Assembly: GCF_008693385.1 (NCBI RefSeq)
Contig: NZ_CP044065.1
Span: 2,666,001-2,730,000 of the forward strand
Direction of reading: 5' to 3'
Origin: Cupriavidus pauculus
Lineage (GTDB): Bacteria; Pseudomonadota; Gammaproteobacteria; Burkholderiales; Burkholderiaceae
Length of the DNA stretch: 64,000 nt
The number at the start of each line of letters is the position of its first letter. Position 1 is the first letter of the stretch. Below, piece after piece: positions 39,359-48,465 of the stretch. The notes under the pieces were generated by a model, which made no database searches, had not been told where the DNA came from, and saw only the letters and a list, made by a program, of their open reading frames with translations. The translations under genes and the position numbers were made by a program.

Positions 39359-39406
39359 AGTTCCCGGCATAATCGCGCGAACGTCCCCTCGGACCGGACC
39401 CCGACG

Positions 39407-40162
39407 ATGCCCGAACCCATCACCACCCCCGCCCCGCCTCGCACCGGCACGCCCTCCGCCCCGCATACGGGCCGCGTCTACCGGTACTACGACCTCGTGA
39501 TGGTGGCATTCGTCACGGTGCTGCTGTGCTCGAACCTGATCGGCGCGGCCAAGGCGGCCCAGGTCACGCTGCCCGTCATCGGCACGGTGACATTCGGCGC
39601 GGGCGTGCTGTTCTTCCCCATCTCGTACATCTTTGGCGACGTGCTGACCGAGGTCTACGGTTACGGCCGCGACCGGCGCGTGGTATGGGCGGGCTTTGCC
39701 GCGCTGGCGTTCGCGACGTTCATGAGCTTCGTGGTGCTGAGGATGCCGGTGGCGCCGTTCATGGCCGACTACCAGAAGAGCCTGCAGGACGTGTTCGGCA
39801 ACACCTGGCGCATCGCGCTCGGCTCGCTGATCGCCTTCTGCTGCGGGAGCTTCGCCAACAGCTTCGTGCTGGCGAAGATGAAGCTGTGGACCGGCGGCCG
39901 CTGGCTATGGTCGCGCACGATCGGCTCGACGCTCGCGGGCGAGCTCGTCGATTCGTCGCTGTTCTACATCATCGCGTTCTACGGGGTCTGGCCCCTGCAC
40001 GAGGTCATCCAGGTGGCGATCGCGCAGTACGTGCTGAAGACGATGTGGGAAGTCGTGATGACGCCCGTGACCTACAAGGTCGTGAACTTCCTCAAGCGCG
40101 CGGAGAACGAGGACTGGTTCGACCGCGATACGAACTTCACGCCGTTTCGTCTGCGCGTGTAG
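39407..40162 (+). CDS. queuosine precursor transporter (YhhQ/COG1738 family)
   Basis: A 251-residue integral membrane protein with about six helices. The family block VTFGAGVLFFPISYIFGDVLTEVYGYGRDRR is intact, with the Asp, Glu and Arg characteristic of VUT_1 proteins. YhhQ imports the queuosine precursors preQ0/preQ1 in E. coli; the same substrate class is inferred here. The 105-base leader contains two competing hairpins. The last codon and stop lie within a 9-bp tandem repeat. Confidence 0.9.
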   Translation: MPEPITTPAPPRTGTPSAPHTGRVYRYYDLVMVAFVTVLLCSNLIGAAKAAQVTLPVIGTVTFGAGVLFFPISYIFGDVLTEVYGYGRDRRVVWAGFAALAFATFMSFVVLRMPVAPFMADYQKSLQDVFGNTWRIALGSLIAFCCGSFANSFVLAKMKLWTGGRWLWSRTIGSTLAGELVDSSLFYIIAFYGVWPLHEVIQVAIAQYVLKTMWEVVMTPVTYKVVNFLKRAENEDWFDRDTNFTPFRLRV

Positions 40163-40202
40163 GGCGTGTAGGGCGTGTAGGGCGGTGTAGGGCATGTAGG
40201 CC
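40157..40202. repeat. 9-bp tandem repeat overlapping the stop codon
   Basis: GTGTAGGGC is repeated exactly at 40157, 40166, 40175 and (after one extra G) 40185, followed by the decayed copy ATGTAGGCC at 40194. The first copy supplies the last Val codon and the TAG stop of the transporter gene. It sits between two convergent genes; no terminator hairpin is visible there. Confidence 0.9.
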
Positions 40203-40221
40203 GCGGGGCGCGCCTCGGGCC

Positions 40222-40890
40222 TCAGGGAACGCGGCGGTCCACCTCGTCGAGCGTCATGGCCGCCAGATGGCTCACGTCGCCCCACTGCAGCAGCGTCAGG
40301 TGGGCCGTGTCGCAACGCAGCCGGTTGACGCTCGCGTTGAGCAGTTCGTGCTGGCGCGGCGCTTCCAGCGTCATGCCCGTCGCCTCGCGATAGAGGCAGT
40401 CCAGCACACCGCCGTGCGCGACCAGCGCGATCCGCTCGCCGGGGTGCCGGCGCGACAGCGACAGCGCGATCTCCACCGCGCGGTCCTGAAACGCGCGCAG
40501 CGATTCGCCGCGCTCGGGCGCGTAGTCGGGCACGCGCGCCTGCCACCGCGCGAAATCCTCGGGCCGCTGCTCCGAGACTTCCGCGTAGGTCATGCCTTCC
40601 AGCACGCCATAGCAACGCTCGCGCAGTTGCCGCTCGGGGCGCACGGTCAGCCCGAGCGCCGCCGCCAGCGGCGCCGCGGTCTGCATCGCGCGGCCGAGGT
40701 CGCTCGAATACACCGCATCGATCGGCTCGCCGGTCAGCGCCTCCGCCAGCGCACGCGCCTGCGCGGCGCCCGTCTCGTTCAGCGGCACGTCGAGCTGCCC
40801 CTGCAGGCGCCGCTCGCGGTTCCATGCCGTCTCGCCATGGCGGATCACGATCAGGTGGGTAAAGGCCAGCGGCCCGGTGCTTAACGACAT
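40222..40890 (-). CDS. histidine phosphatase family protein (phosphoglycerate mutase-like)
   Basis: A 222-residue branch-1 histidine phosphatase. The catalytic motif RHGETAWN is at about residues 17-24, the acid/base Glu is in the LRERCYGVLEGMTY region, and the second His is in VAHGGVLDCL. These features fit a broad-specificity sugar-phosphate or alpha-ribazole phosphatase rather than a glycolytic mutase. The actual substrate is unknown. It is the last gene of a minus-strand run tyrS-dtd-PEBP-phosphatase. Confidence 0.88.
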   Translation of the reverse strand: MSLSTGPLAFTHLIVIRHGETAWNRERRLQGQLDVPLNETGAAQARALAEALTGEPIDAVYSSDLGRAMQTAAPLAAALGLTVRPERQLRERCYGVLEGMTYAEVSEQRPEDFARWQARVPDYAPERGESLRAFQDRAVEIALSLSRRHPGERIALVAHGGVLDCLYREATGMTLEAPRQHELLNASVNRLRCDTAHLTLLQWGDVSHLAAMTLDEVDRRVP

Positions 40891-40924
40891 GCCATTTCCT
40901 TTGGGGGCGGCCTTGCTTCAGGCT

Positions 40925-41572
40925 TCAGCGAGCAAGCTTCGGGTTCAGCGTGTAGGTGCCGGTATAGCTGGCCTGCCCCAGCACGTGGCCCTGGATCGCG
41001 TCCAGCACCTGCGCGCCGTTGAAGCGGCCTTCGATCGGCAGCCGATCGATATCGAGCGCATACACGGTGAACACGTAGCGATGCTGGATCGCATCGTTCC
41101 ACGGCGGGCACGGGCCGTCATACCCGTAGTAGTCGCCCTTCATGTCCGGATCGTTCGCGAACCAGCCCGTGTAGTCGTTCACACCGTGACGCAGACCGCC
41201 GGCGGTCGCCGTGCCGACCAGCGCCTCGGGGCCCGGCTTGCCGCGCGCGATCACGCCGTCGCTGTGCGTGCCGGCCGAAATCGTGTTCAGGCCGGGCGGA
41301 ATGTCGATGAGCACCCAATGGTAGAAGTCCACGCGCGGCAGCGAGGCCGGCACCTCGCGGCCTTCCTGGTTCACGTCGTCGCCCTTGCTGGGCACGTCGG
41401 GATCGTGCACGACCAGCACGAACGAACGCGTGCCGTGCGGCACGTCGTCCCAGTGCAGATCGGGGTTGCGGTTCGTGGACAGCGTCACGTGCGTGGCCGC
41501 ATCGGGCACGCAGAAGGCGAACTCGCCGGGAATCGGCGCGTTGTCGGCGAAAGCCTTGCTCCAGAGTTTCAT
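40925..41572 (-). CDS. YbhB/YbcL-family Raf kinase inhibitor-like (PEBP) protein
   Basis: A 215-residue PEBP-fold protein. Seen: the ligand-site blocks SFVLVVHDPDVPSKGDD and DFYHWVLIDIPP, the YDGPCPPWNDAIQHRYVFTVYALD region typical of bacterial YbhB, and no signal peptide. The biological role of bacterial members is uncertain; they may bind small anionic ligands. It lies 26 bases downstream of dtd. Confidence 0.9.
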   Translation of the reverse strand: MKLWSKAFADNAPIPGEFAFCVPDAATHVTLSTNRNPDLHWDDVPHGTRSFVLVVHDPDVPSKGDDVNQEGREVPASLPRVDFYHWVLIDIPPGLNTISAGTHSDGVIARGKPGPEALVGTATAGGLRHGVNDYTGWFANDPDMKGDYYGYDGPCPPWNDAIQHRYVFTVYALDIDRLPIEGRFNGAQVLDAIQGHVLGQASYTGTYTLNPKLAR

Positions 41573-41598
41573 CGGATGCTCCTTCGGTCGTTCGGGGT

Positions 41599-42072
41599 TC
41601 AGGACGCCGCGGCGCCCGGAGGCACGCGCAGCCAGAATGTCACGGGACCGTCGTTGGTCAGGCTGACCTGCATCATCGCGCCGAACTCGCCGGTCTCCAC
41701 CGTCGGGTGCGCGGCGCGTGCCCGCGCCACGAAATGATCGTAGAGGCGCCGGCCATCCTCGGGCGACGCGGCCGGCGTGAAGCTCGGACGCGTGCCGCTG
41801 TTGGTATCGGCGGCCAGCGTGAACTGCGACACCACGAGCAGCCCGCCCGCGTTGCCGTGTCCATCGATGTTCTGCACGGACAGGTTCATCTTGCCCGCGT
41901 CGTCGGAGAACACGCGGTACGCGAGCAGCTTGGCCAGCAGGCGCTCGGCCTGGCTCTCCGTATCGCCGCGCTCCGCGCAGACGAGCGCGAGCAGCCCAGC
42001 GCCGATCTCGCCGGTGGTGCGGCCGCCAACGGTGACGCGCGCCTGCGAGACGCGCTGGATCAGCGCGATCAT
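41599..42072 (-). CDS. dtd: D-aminoacyl-tRNA deacylase Dtd
   Basis: A 157-residue Dtd that hydrolyses D-aminoacyl-tRNAs in the cytoplasm, preventing misuse of D-amino acids. The two invariant motifs are present: SQFTLAA in the middle and NDGPVTFWL near the C-terminus, together forming the chiral proofreading site across the dimer. The start [13 protein letters not shown] is standard. Its ATG overlaps the tyrS stop, which fits since Dtd clears D-Tyr-tRNA(Tyr), a product of TyrRS errors. Confidence 0.96.
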   Translation of the reverse strand: MIALIQRVSQARVTVGGRTTGEIGAGLLALVCAERGDTESQAERLLAKLLAYRVFSDDAGKMNLSVQNIDGHGNAGGLLVVSQFTLAADTNSGTRPSFTPAASPEDGRRLYDHFVARARAAHPTVETGEFGAMMQVSLTNDGPVTFWLRVPPGAAAS

Positions 42073-43310
42073 GCCAGCGTGACGCGCGCGAAGCGGCGCT
42101 TGCCGACCTGTACCACGTACGTGCCGGCTTCCACCCTGGTGCCCTTGTCGCTCACGACGGCACCGTCGATCTTGACGCCGCCCTGCTCGATGTTGCGGTT
42201 TGCCTCCGAGGTCGAGGGCACGAGGTTGGCCTGCTTCAGCAGTTGGCCGATGCCGAGCGGCGCGCCCGCGAGCTGCACCTCGGGGATATCGTCCGGAATG
42301 CCGCCGCGCGCGCGGTGATTGAAGTCCTCGAGCGCGCGCTCGGCCGCCTCCGCGCTATGGAAGCGCGTGACGATCTCCTGCGCGAGCGCCACCTTGCATT
42401 CGCGCGGATTGCGGCCCAGCGCGATCTCCTGCTTCATCAGGTCGATCTCGCTCATCGGGCGGAACGACAGCAGCGTGAAGTACTGCCACATCAGGTCGTC
42501 CGAGATGCTCATGAGCTTGCCGAACATGTCGTTCGGTGCCTCGGTCACGCCGATGTAGTTGTTCTTCGACTTCGACATCTTCTCCACGCCGTCGAGCCCC
42601 ACGAGCAGCGGCATGGTGAGAATGCACTGCGGCTCCTGCCCGTACTCCTGCTGCAGGGCGCGGCCCACCAGCAGGTTGAACTTCTGGTCGGTGCCGCCCA
42701 GCTCGAGGTCGGCCTTGAGCGCGACCGAATCGTAGCCCTGCATCAACGGGTAAAGGAACTCATGCACCGAAATCGGAATCCCAGACCGGAACCGTTTGGT
42801 GAAGTCGTCGCGCTCCATCATCCGCGCCACCGTGTACTTGGCCGCGAGCTGGATCATGCCGCGCGCGCCGAGCGGATCGCACCATTCGCTGTTGTAGCGG
42901 ATCTCGGTACGGTCCGGATCGAGCACGAGGCTCGCCTGGCGGTAATAGGTCTGGGCGTTGGCCTCGATCTGCTCGCGCGTGAGCGGCGGACGCGTGGAGT
43001 TCCGCCCGGACGGATCGCCGATGGTGGAGGTGAAATCGCCGATGAGGAAGATGACCTGATGGCCGAGATCCTGCAGTTGCCGCAGCTTGTTCAGCACCAC
43101 GGTATGGCCGAGGTGGATGTCGGGCGCGGTGGGGTCCAGACCGAGCTTGATCCGCAGCGGCACGCCCGTGGCTTCGCTGCGGGCAAGCTTCTGCGCCCAC
43201 TCGGCCTCGATCAGCAGTTCGTCGCAGCCGCGCCTGGAGATCTCCAGCGCCTGCATCACCGACGGTGTCAGGGGATATTTGGCCGCGACGGCCGGGGAAA
43301 CATCAGTCAT
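42069..43310 (-). CDS. tyrS: tyrosyl-tRNA synthetase
   Basis: A 413-residue class I synthetase. The HIGH motif is HLGH at residues 66-69 ([10 protein letters not shown]) and KMSKS is intact in [12 protein letters not shown]. An S4-like RNA-binding domain forms the C-terminus ([19 protein letters not shown]). The sequence is of the TyrRS-2 (TyrZ-like) type. The Met of [12 protein letters not shown] is the start; the open frame upstream is not conserved-looking. It is divergent from the M23 peptidase gene, with 239 bases between the chosen start codons. Confidence 0.96.
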   Translation of the reverse strand: MTDVSPAVAAKYPLTPSVMQALEISRRGCDELLIEAEWAQKLARSEATGVPLRIKLGLDPTAPDIHLGHTVVLNKLRQLQDLGHQVIFLIGDFTSTIGDPSGRNSTRPPLTREQIEANAQTYYRQASLVLDPDRTEIRYNSEWCDPLGARGMIQLAAKYTVARMMERDDFTKRFRSGIPISVHEFLYPLMQGYDSVALKADLELGGTDQKFNLLVGRALQQEYGQEPQCILTMPLLVGLDGVEKMSKSKNNYIGVTEAPNDMFGKLMSISDDLMWQYFTLLSFRPMSEIDLMKQEIALGRNPRECKVALAQEIVTRFHSAEAAERALEDFNHRARGGIPDDIPEVQLAGAPLGIGQLLKQANLVPSTSEANRNIEQGGVKIDGAVVSDKGTRVEAGTYVVQVGKRRFARVTLA

Positions 43311-43344
43311 GACGTAAGTCGTTGAAATACATGGAAAATCCGCG

Positions 43345-43373
43345 CTGGCAACCAAAATTTTCTCTGGTATAAT
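43345..43373 (+). promoter_or_regulatory. sigma-70 promoter for the M23 peptidase gene
   Basis: CTGGCA at 43345-43350 and a perfect TATAAT at 43368-43373 are separated by 17 bases. Transcription would start near 43380, leaving a leader of about 170 bases before the peptidase gene. The leader contains a small hairpin GAGAC-CCATGA-GTCTC around 43401-43416. The 239-base region otherwise holds no gene. Confidence 0.6.
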
Positions 43374-43549
43374 CCGCGCTTTCTATGTCGCCGAAGAGCA
43401 GAGACCCATGAGTCTCGCGTGCCAGGCGCCAAACCGCCATTGTAGGGTAGGCGGCAAACAATCAAGGCCGTGCCGCACCTCGGGGGAGGAAGGCAGACGA
43501 CACACATCGTTGCGGACGCGTGCCCGTTACAAAGAGTGAATTTTACGTG

Positions 43550-44941
43550 ATGTGGTCCAGACTCCGCGAAGTTTTCGCGCGCGAGCTGGTGGTGCTCGTC
43601 GACCCCACCAATCCTCTGCATGCGCGCCGGCGCAAGCAGCTGACGGCTTCCGTCGGTACCGTGTTCACGCTCGGCATGGCCGCGGCGATGGGCGTGGCGC
43701 CCCGCAATGCCTATGACGACCCCGAGGCGCCCCGCGTCCAGGAATCGATGCGCCTGCCCGATCTGCGCCAGCAGCTCGCGCAGCTGACCGACGCTGACAG
43801 CGGCGTCTATATCCGCCAGGAACACATGCAGCGCGGTGACACCATCGCCGCCCTGCTCCGCCGCCTGGGCGTGGACGATCCCGACGCGCAGGCCTTTATC
43901 GTCAAGAACCGCACCGCGCGCGGGCTGTTCGACCTCGCGCCGGGCCAGATCGTGCAGGCCCAGGTCGATGACGACAACCTGCTGGTCTCGCTGCAGGCGA
44001 ACCTCGGTGGCGACGCCGCCTCGTCGCGCGAGCTCGTGATCGAGCGCGTCGCCCCGGTCAAGGCCGATGGCGAATACACGTACAAGGCACGTATCAACAC
44101 CGTCGATAACGACCTGCGCTACGACATGGCGTCGGGCGCGATCGACGGGCGCGGCTTCTTCAAGGCGATGGACGCGGCCAACGTGCCGGACGAGATCGTC
44201 GCGCAGATGATCTCGATCTTCTCGGGCGTCATCGACTTTCATCACGACATCGCCAGCGGCGACCGCTTCCGCATCATCTTCGAAGCCGGCTTTCGCGACG
44301 GCACGTTCGTGCGCAACGGCCGCGTGATCGCGGTCGAGCTCATCAACCGGAACTCGCTACACCAGGCGCTGTGGTTCGCGCCCGAAGACGGCGGCCAGGG
44401 CGGCTATTACACGTTCGACGGCCGCAGCATGAAGCGTCCGTTCCTGCGTTCGCCGATCGAGTTCTCGCGCGTGTCGTCGGGCTTCGGCGGCCGCGACCAT
44501 CCGCTGCATCACCAGTGGGCCCAGCACAAGGGCGTGGACTTCGCCGCGCCGCAGGGCACCAAGGTCTTCGCTTCGGGCGACGGCACGGTGGACTTCGTGG
44601 GCCAGCAGAACGGCTACGGCAATATCGTCGTGCTCGAGCACGCGGGCGGCTACTCGACCTACTACGCGCATCTGTCGCGCTTTGCCACGCTGCGGCAGGG
44701 CCAGCACGTGTCGCAGGGCGAGGTCATCGGCTACGTCGGCCAGACGGGCTGGGCCACGGGCCCCCATCTGCACTACGAATTCCGCTACAACGATGTGCCG
44801 CAGAATCCGCTGACCATCACGCTGATGGAAGCGCCGGCGCTGACCGGCAAGGCCCGCCAGGAATTCCTGAGCTACACCAGCAGCATGCTGGGCCGCATCA
44901 ACGCACTGCGCACCTACAACGTCCTGACCGCCGCCAACTGA
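43550..44941 (+). CDS. M23-family metallopeptidase (MepM-like peptidoglycan endopeptidase)
   Basis: A 463-residue cell-wall hydrolase. An N-terminal membrane anchor or uncleaved signal (around [19 protein letters not shown]) is followed by an OapA/LysM-like domain ([19 protein letters not shown]), a beta-rich spacer, and the C-terminal LytM domain with zinc ligands in HKGVDF (H326, D330) and HLHYEF (H406, H408). Such enzymes cut D,D-crosslinks in peptidoglycan. The ATG at 43550 is preferred; an in-frame GTG at 43520 would add ten residues. The anmK gene begins two bases after its stop. Confidence 0.92.
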   Translation: MWSRLREVFARELVVLVDPTNPLHARRRKQLTASVGTVFTLGMAAAMGVAPRNAYDDPEAPRVQESMRLPDLRQQLAQLTDADSGVYIRQEHMQRGDTIAALLRRLGVDDPDAQAFIVKNRTARGLFDLAPGQIVQAQVDDDNLLVSLQANLGGDAASSRELVIERVAPVKADGEYTYKARINTVDNDLRYDMASGAIDGRGFFKAMDAANVPDEIVAQMISIFSGVIDFHHDIASGDRFRIIFEAGFRDGTFVRNGRVIAVELINRNSLHQALWFAPEDGGQGGYYTFDGRSMKRPFLRSPIEFSRVSSGFGGRDHPLHHQWAQHKGVDFAAPQGTKVFASGDGTVDFVGQQNGYGNIVVLEHAGGYSTYYAHLSRFATLRQGQHVSQGEVIGYVGQTGWATGPHLHYEFRYNDVPQNPLTITLMEAPALTGKARQEFLSYTSSMLGRINALRTYNVLTAAN

Positions 44942-44942
44942 C

Positions 44943-46088
44943 ATGACCGCACCGTCCGCAGTGCCCACGGATTGCTATATCGGCCTGATGTCGGGCACCA
45001 GCATGGACGGGGCGGACGGCGTGCTCGTGGACCTGTCCGGCCCGCGCCCCGTGGTCCGCGCGGCGGCGCACGCGCCGTTTCCGGCCGAACTGCGCGAAGC
45101 GTTCGGCGCACTCCAGCAACCGGGCGATGACGAGATCCACCGCGAAGCCATGGCCGCGAACGCGCTGGCCCGTGTGTACGCGGCGTGCGTGGCCACGCTG
45201 TTGCGCATAGCGGAGACCGAGGCCGGCGCGGTGACCGCCATTGGCGCGCATGGCCAGACCATTCGCCATCGTCCCGGCCAGTACGACGGCATCGGCTATA
45301 CGCGCCAGAGCCAGCATCCGGCGCTGCTGGCCGAGCTGACCGGCATCGACGTCATCGCCGACTTCCGCAGCCGCGATATCGCGGCCGGCGGCCAGGGCGC
45401 ACCGCTCGTTCCCGCTCTGCACGCGGCGCTGTTCGGCGCGCCGGACGAAACGCGCGTGATCTGCAATATCGGGGGCATCTCGAATATCAGCATCGTGCCC
45501 GCGGCTGGGACGGGCCGTCCGGTGTCGGGTTTCGACTGCGGCCCCGGCAATGCGCTGCTCGACGACTGGATCCAGCGGCATCGCGGCGCGCCGTTCGACG
45601 AGGACGGCCAGTGGGCCGCCAGCGGTCAGGTCGATGCCACGCTGCTGGCCCGCTGCCTCGATGAACCGTATTTCCGCATGCCGCCGCCCAAGAGCACGGG
45701 CCGCGATCTGTTCCACCGCCACTGGCTCCAGGATTGCCTCGATGCGTGCGGTTCGCGCGTGCCGGCCCCCGCCGATGTGCAGGCCACGCTGGCCGTGCTG
45801 ACGGCGGAAGCGATCGCGCGCGATGTCCGGCGCCACGCGGCCGACGCGCGCCGGCTCATCGTCTGCGGCGGCGGCGCGCGCAATGGCTTCGTCATGGCGC
45901 GGCTTGCGCAGTTGCTGCCGGGTGTGAGCGTGCAGACGACCGACGATTTCGGCGTGCCCGTGACCCAGGTCGAGGCCATCGCATTTGCGTGGCTCGCGCG
46001 CCAGTGTGTGCATCGCGCGCCCGGCAATGTGCCCACGGTCACCGGCGCGGCGGGGCCGCGCGTGCTTGGCGCGCTGTATCCCAGATAA
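44943..46088 (+). CDS. anmK: anhydro-N-acetylmuramic acid kinase AnmK
   Basis: A 381-residue ASKHA-fold kinase. It opens [19 protein letters not shown], the phosphate-binding block of AnmK, and later has [13 protein letters not shown] and the [15 protein letters not shown] adenosine-binding stretch. It converts recycled 1,6-anhydroMurNAc to MurNAc-6-phosphate. It overlaps or abuts the M23 endopeptidase gene upstream, so release and recovery of wall sugars are transcribed together. A bidirectional terminator follows. Confidence 0.96.
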   Translation: MTAPSAVPTDCYIGLMSGTSMDGADGVLVDLSGPRPVVRAAAHAPFPAELREAFGALQQPGDDEIHREAMAANALARVYAACVATLLRIAETEAGAVTAIGAHGQTIRHRPGQYDGIGYTRQSQHPALLAELTGIDVIADFRSRDIAAGGQGAPLVPALHAALFGAPDETRVICNIGGISNISIVPAAGTGRPVSGFDCGPGNALLDDWIQRHRGAPFDEDGQWAASGQVDATLLARCLDEPYFRMPPPKSTGRDLFHRHWLQDCLDACGSRVPAPADVQATLAVLTAEAIARDVRRHAADARRLIVCGGGARNGFVMARLAQLLPGVSVQTTDDFGVPVTQVEAIAFAWLARQCVHRAPGNVPTVTGAAGPRVLGALYPR

Positions 46089-46100
46089 AGGGGCCCGGAC

Positions 46101-46135
46101 AAAAAAAAAGCGCACCGCAGGGTGCGCTTTTTCTT
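46101..46135. terminator. bidirectional intrinsic terminator between anmK and erpA
   Basis: AAAGCGCACC (46107-46116) pairs with GGTGCGCTTT (46121-46130) across a GCAG tetraloop. A run of nine A precedes the stem and TTTTTCTTT follows, so it works for both converging genes. Confidence 0.93.
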
Positions 46136-46149
46136 TGAGGCGGGAACGT

Positions 46150-46518
46150 TCAGACCGAGAACGACGAACCGCAGCCGCAGGTCGTGCTGGCGTTCGGGTT
46201 CTTGATCACGAACTGGGCGCCATTGATGTCTTCCTTGTAGTCGATCTCGGCGCCGACCAGGTACTGGTAGCTCATCGAGTCGATCAACAGCGTGACGCCG
46301 TTCTTGTTCAGCGTGGTGTCGTCTTCGTTCACGTCTTCATCGAACGTGAAGCCGTACTGGAAGCCGGAGCAGCCACCGCCCTGCACGAACACGCGCAGCT
46401 TCAGGTCGGCGTTGCCCTCTTCCTCGATCAATTGCTTGACCTTGTCGGCTGCGCTGTCGGTAAAGACGAACGGTGCCGGCACGTCCTCGGTTACGGGTGC
46501 CTCTGCGACTGCGTTCAT
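46150..46518 (-). CDS. erpA: iron-sulfur cluster insertion protein ErpA
   Basis: A 122-residue A-type carrier. The three conserved Cys are C50 ([11 protein letters not shown]), C114 and C116 (TTCGCG near the C-terminus). The usual length is 107-125. It delivers [4Fe-4S] or [2Fe-2S] clusters to target enzymes, for example those in isoprenoid synthesis and respiration. It is the last gene of the run containing the coiled-coil protein and bactofilin; 71 bases separate it from bactofilin. Confidence 0.95.
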   Translation of the reverse strand: MNAVAEAPVTEDVPAPFVFTDSAADKVKQLIEEEGNADLKLRVFVQGGGCSGFQYGFTFDEDVNEDDTTLNKNGVTLLIDSMSYQYLVGAEIDYKEDINGAQFVIKNPNASTTCGCGSSFSV

Positions 46519-46576
46519 GGGGGGTTCTCCTAGTTAGATACGCTCGTATTCTAAGCGCATCGGAAAGATCGTGCCG

Positions 46577-46597
46577 AAACCCCTCGCTTTCAAGGGG
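46577..46597 (-). terminator. weak hairpin at the end of the bactofilin gene
   Basis: On the minus strand CCCCT (46597-46593) pairs with AGGGG (46584-46580), followed by TTT. The hairpin includes the stop codon of the bactofilin gene. The T-run is short, so termination is likely partial and erpA may still be reached. Confidence 0.35.
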
Positions 46598-47045
46598 CAC
46601 TGGGCTCGGGGGATACATCCTTGCGGTCGGCTTCCACGAGCTCGGCCGCGACGGCGGCGGGGGCCGACAGGTTCGGCAGCGCCTTCGGCTCGCTTTGCGA
46701 CAGCGGCACGAGGCGGCCCTCGACCAGCGCGCCCTGATGCATTTCCAGCGCTGCGTAATGCACTTCTCCATAGACCCGCGCATTCGGCTGGAGTTCGAGC
46801 AATTCGGCCGCATGTACCGGACCGGTCACACTGCCGTTGAGAATCAGATGACCGACGCGCACTTCGCCCTCGATCACTGCCTTCTCGCTCAATACGAGCA
46901 TGCTCGGCTTGCCCTCGGTGCCCGTCACGTTGCCACGCACACGGCCATCCAGTCGCAATCCCCCGGCAAACGTCACATCGCCCACGATCACGGTATCCGC
47001 GCCGATCAGCGTGTCGATGGACAAACCTTTCTTCTTCGAGAACAT
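46590..47045 (-). CDS. bactofilin (polymer-forming cytoskeletal protein)
   Basis: A 151-residue bactofilin: a short basic N-terminus (MFSKKKGLSIDTLIGAD), a central right-handed beta-helix domain of about 100 residues with the regular hydrophobic/Gly periodicity (GDVTFAGGLRLDGRVRGNVTG, EGEVRVGHLILNGSVTGPV), and a variable C-terminal tail. Bactofilins polymerise into membrane-associated filaments that place cell-wall enzymes or shape the cell. It follows the coiled-coil membrane protein gene by 45 bases, suggesting a functional pair. Confidence 0.92.
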   Translation of the reverse strand: MFSKKKGLSIDTLIGADTVIVGDVTFAGGLRLDGRVRGNVTGTEGKPSMLVLSEKAVIEGEVRVGHLILNGSVTGPVHAAELLELQPNARVYGEVHYAALEMHQGALVEGRLVPLSQSEPKALPNLSAPAAVAAELVEADRKDVSPEPSAP

Positions 47046-47090
47046 GTTGTTTTCTCCTGAATCGCTTTCCTGCTTCCTGCGTCCTGCTTC

Positions 47091-47852
47091 CTACGGCGCG
47101 GCCGACTGCACCGCGCGGACCTGCCCGTTCTGGACGATGCGCACCGACACCGACCGGATCTCCGCATCCTGCGGAACCGGCAGATCGCCCTCGATCCGCT
47201 GGTAATGCTGGAACTTCACCGGCGGCAGCCCCGGCCCCCCGGCCTGCGGCACCGCCAGCATCGTCGGCTTGCCCGCGCGCATTGCCGAGATCGTGAATTC
47301 CAGGTTGCCCTGGAATTCCGGCTGCGGCACGAATGCGCGCGACCCGCCCTGCATGACGAGCAGCCGGTAATGCAGGGCATGCGGTTGTGCCTCGTCGCGC
47401 GTCACGCGAAAGCTGCGCACATGCACGCCCGAGGTGTCGCCAGTGGCCGGCAGCAGCGTCTCGAAGAACCCGAGGTCCTCCTTGAGCTGCGCGGTCTCGG
47501 CCTCCGCGGCCTTCAGCTGCTCCGCGAGCCGTTCCTGCGCGGCACGGGCCATTCGCAGTTCGGCCTCGGCCGTATCGGCCCCCGCGCGCAACCGGTCGCG
47601 CTCGTCGGTGGCCGCCTTCAGCTGGGCGAGCAGTTCGGCCTGGGCCGGCACGGGCTGCCCGGCATTCGCGGCACCGGTCTCGGGCGCGGACGTCGGGCGA
47701 TGCCCCGCGTCGTAGGCCCATACGGCCAGGCCCGCGCCAATGGCGAGCAACAGCACGGCACCCATCATCCAGCTACGCCACGGACGGTGCGCGCGAATCA
47801 CGGCACGCGAGCCGCGCAAGCCTCTGCGTGGACGCAGCGGCCGGTATTTCAT
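47091..47852 (-). CDS. single-pass membrane protein with coiled coil (DUF6776-like)
   Basis: A 253-residue protein. The N-terminal ~30 residues are very basic (MKYRPLRPRRGLRGSR), followed by one membrane helix (MMGAVLLLAIGAGLAVWAY), a coiled-coil of about 60 residues rich in Ala, Glu, Gln and Leu, and a C-terminal beta-rich domain (HALHYRLLVMQGGSRAF...). The GGAG before the ATG at 47852 fixes this start against a longer open frame. I believe it belongs to the DUF6776 group near bactofilin genes in Burkholderiales, but cannot confirm it. The topology would put the coiled coil and C-terminal domain in the periplasm. Confidence 0.75.
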   Translation of the reverse strand: MKYRPLRPRRGLRGSRAVIRAHRPWRSWMMGAVLLLAIGAGLAVWAYDAGHRPTSAPETGAANAGQPVPAQAELLAQLKAATDERDRLRAGADTAEAELRMARAAQERLAEQLKAAEAETAQLKEDLGFFETLLPATGDTSGVHVRSFRVTRDEAQPHALHYRLLVMQGGSRAFVPQPEFQGNLEFTISAMRAGKPTMLAVPQAGGPGLPPVKFQHYQRIEGDLPVPQDAEIRSVSVRIVQNGQVRAVQSAAP

Positions 47853-47984
47853 GCGATCTCCTGCTACTGCGCCGCAAATGTCTCGGCGGGCGTGCATTAT
47901 CCCTCCAAAATCATGACAGGCGCCGGATTTGGCAACACTTTCAGCTGATTCGGCGAAATTGCCACGTTCGGTCAGAAGCGGAAC

Positions 47985-48018
47985 GAAAAAAAACCGCACG
48001 CGAGGCGTGCGGTTTTTC
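47985..48018 (-). terminator. intrinsic terminator after rpsI
   Basis: ACCGCACGC (47993-48001) pairs with GCGTGCGGT (48005-48013) across GAG. On the minus strand it is followed by a run of T, as expected to end the rplM-rpsI transcript; T residues also follow on the other strand. It isolates the ribosomal genes from the downstream coiled-coil/bactofilin/erpA run. Confidence 0.9.
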
Positions 48019-48060
48019 TGACCTCGCAGTATCCGGAAGACCGGACCCTGCGATGGCGCA

Positions 48061-48453
48061 TCAACGCTTCGAGAACTGCTTGCGGCGACGTGCCTTGTGC
48101 AGACCGACCTTCTTACGCTCGACTTCACGCGCGTCGCGGGTCACGTAGCCTGCCTTCGACAGTGCCGACTTCAGCGTGGCGTCGTAGTCGATCAGTGCGC
48201 GGGTGATACCGTGGCGCACCGCACCGGCCTGGCCGGTTTCGCCACCGCCGTTCACGTTGACCTTGATGTCGAAGGTCTGAGCGTGAGCGGTCAGTTCCAG
48301 CGGCTGACGCACGATCATCAGGGACGTTTCGCGAGCGAAATATTCCTGGATAGGCTTGCCGTTGACGATGATATCGCCCTTGCCCGACTTGATGAAGACA
48401 CGAGCCACAGCGCTCTTGCGGCGGCCAGTGCCGTAATTCCAGTTACCGATCAT
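48061..48453 (-). CDS. rpsI: 30S ribosomal protein S9
   Basis: A 130-residue S9, standard length. It starts [20 protein letters not shown], holds the [19 protein letters not shown] block and ends with the basic tail [11 protein letters not shown] that reaches the P-site tRNA. It lies 12 bases after rplM, in the universal L13-S9 operon, and is followed by a strong terminator. Confidence 0.98.
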   Translation of the reverse strand: MIGNWNYGTGRRKSAVARVFIKSGKGDIIVNGKPIQEYFARETSLMIVRQPLELTAHAQTFDIKVNVNGGGETGQAGAVRHGITRALIDYDATLKSALSKAGYVTRDAREVERKKVGLHKARRRKQFSKR

Positions 48454-48465
48454 GGATTGGCCCCC

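Noticed and set aside
39302..39406. preQ1 riboswitch before the queuosine-precursor transporter
   Set aside because: I could not fit the small H-type pseudoknot of class I or the class II layout to this leader; only competing hairpins are visible.
40157..40202. CRISPR-like array
   Set aside because: Units are 9 bases with no spacers between them, so it is a simple tandem repeat.
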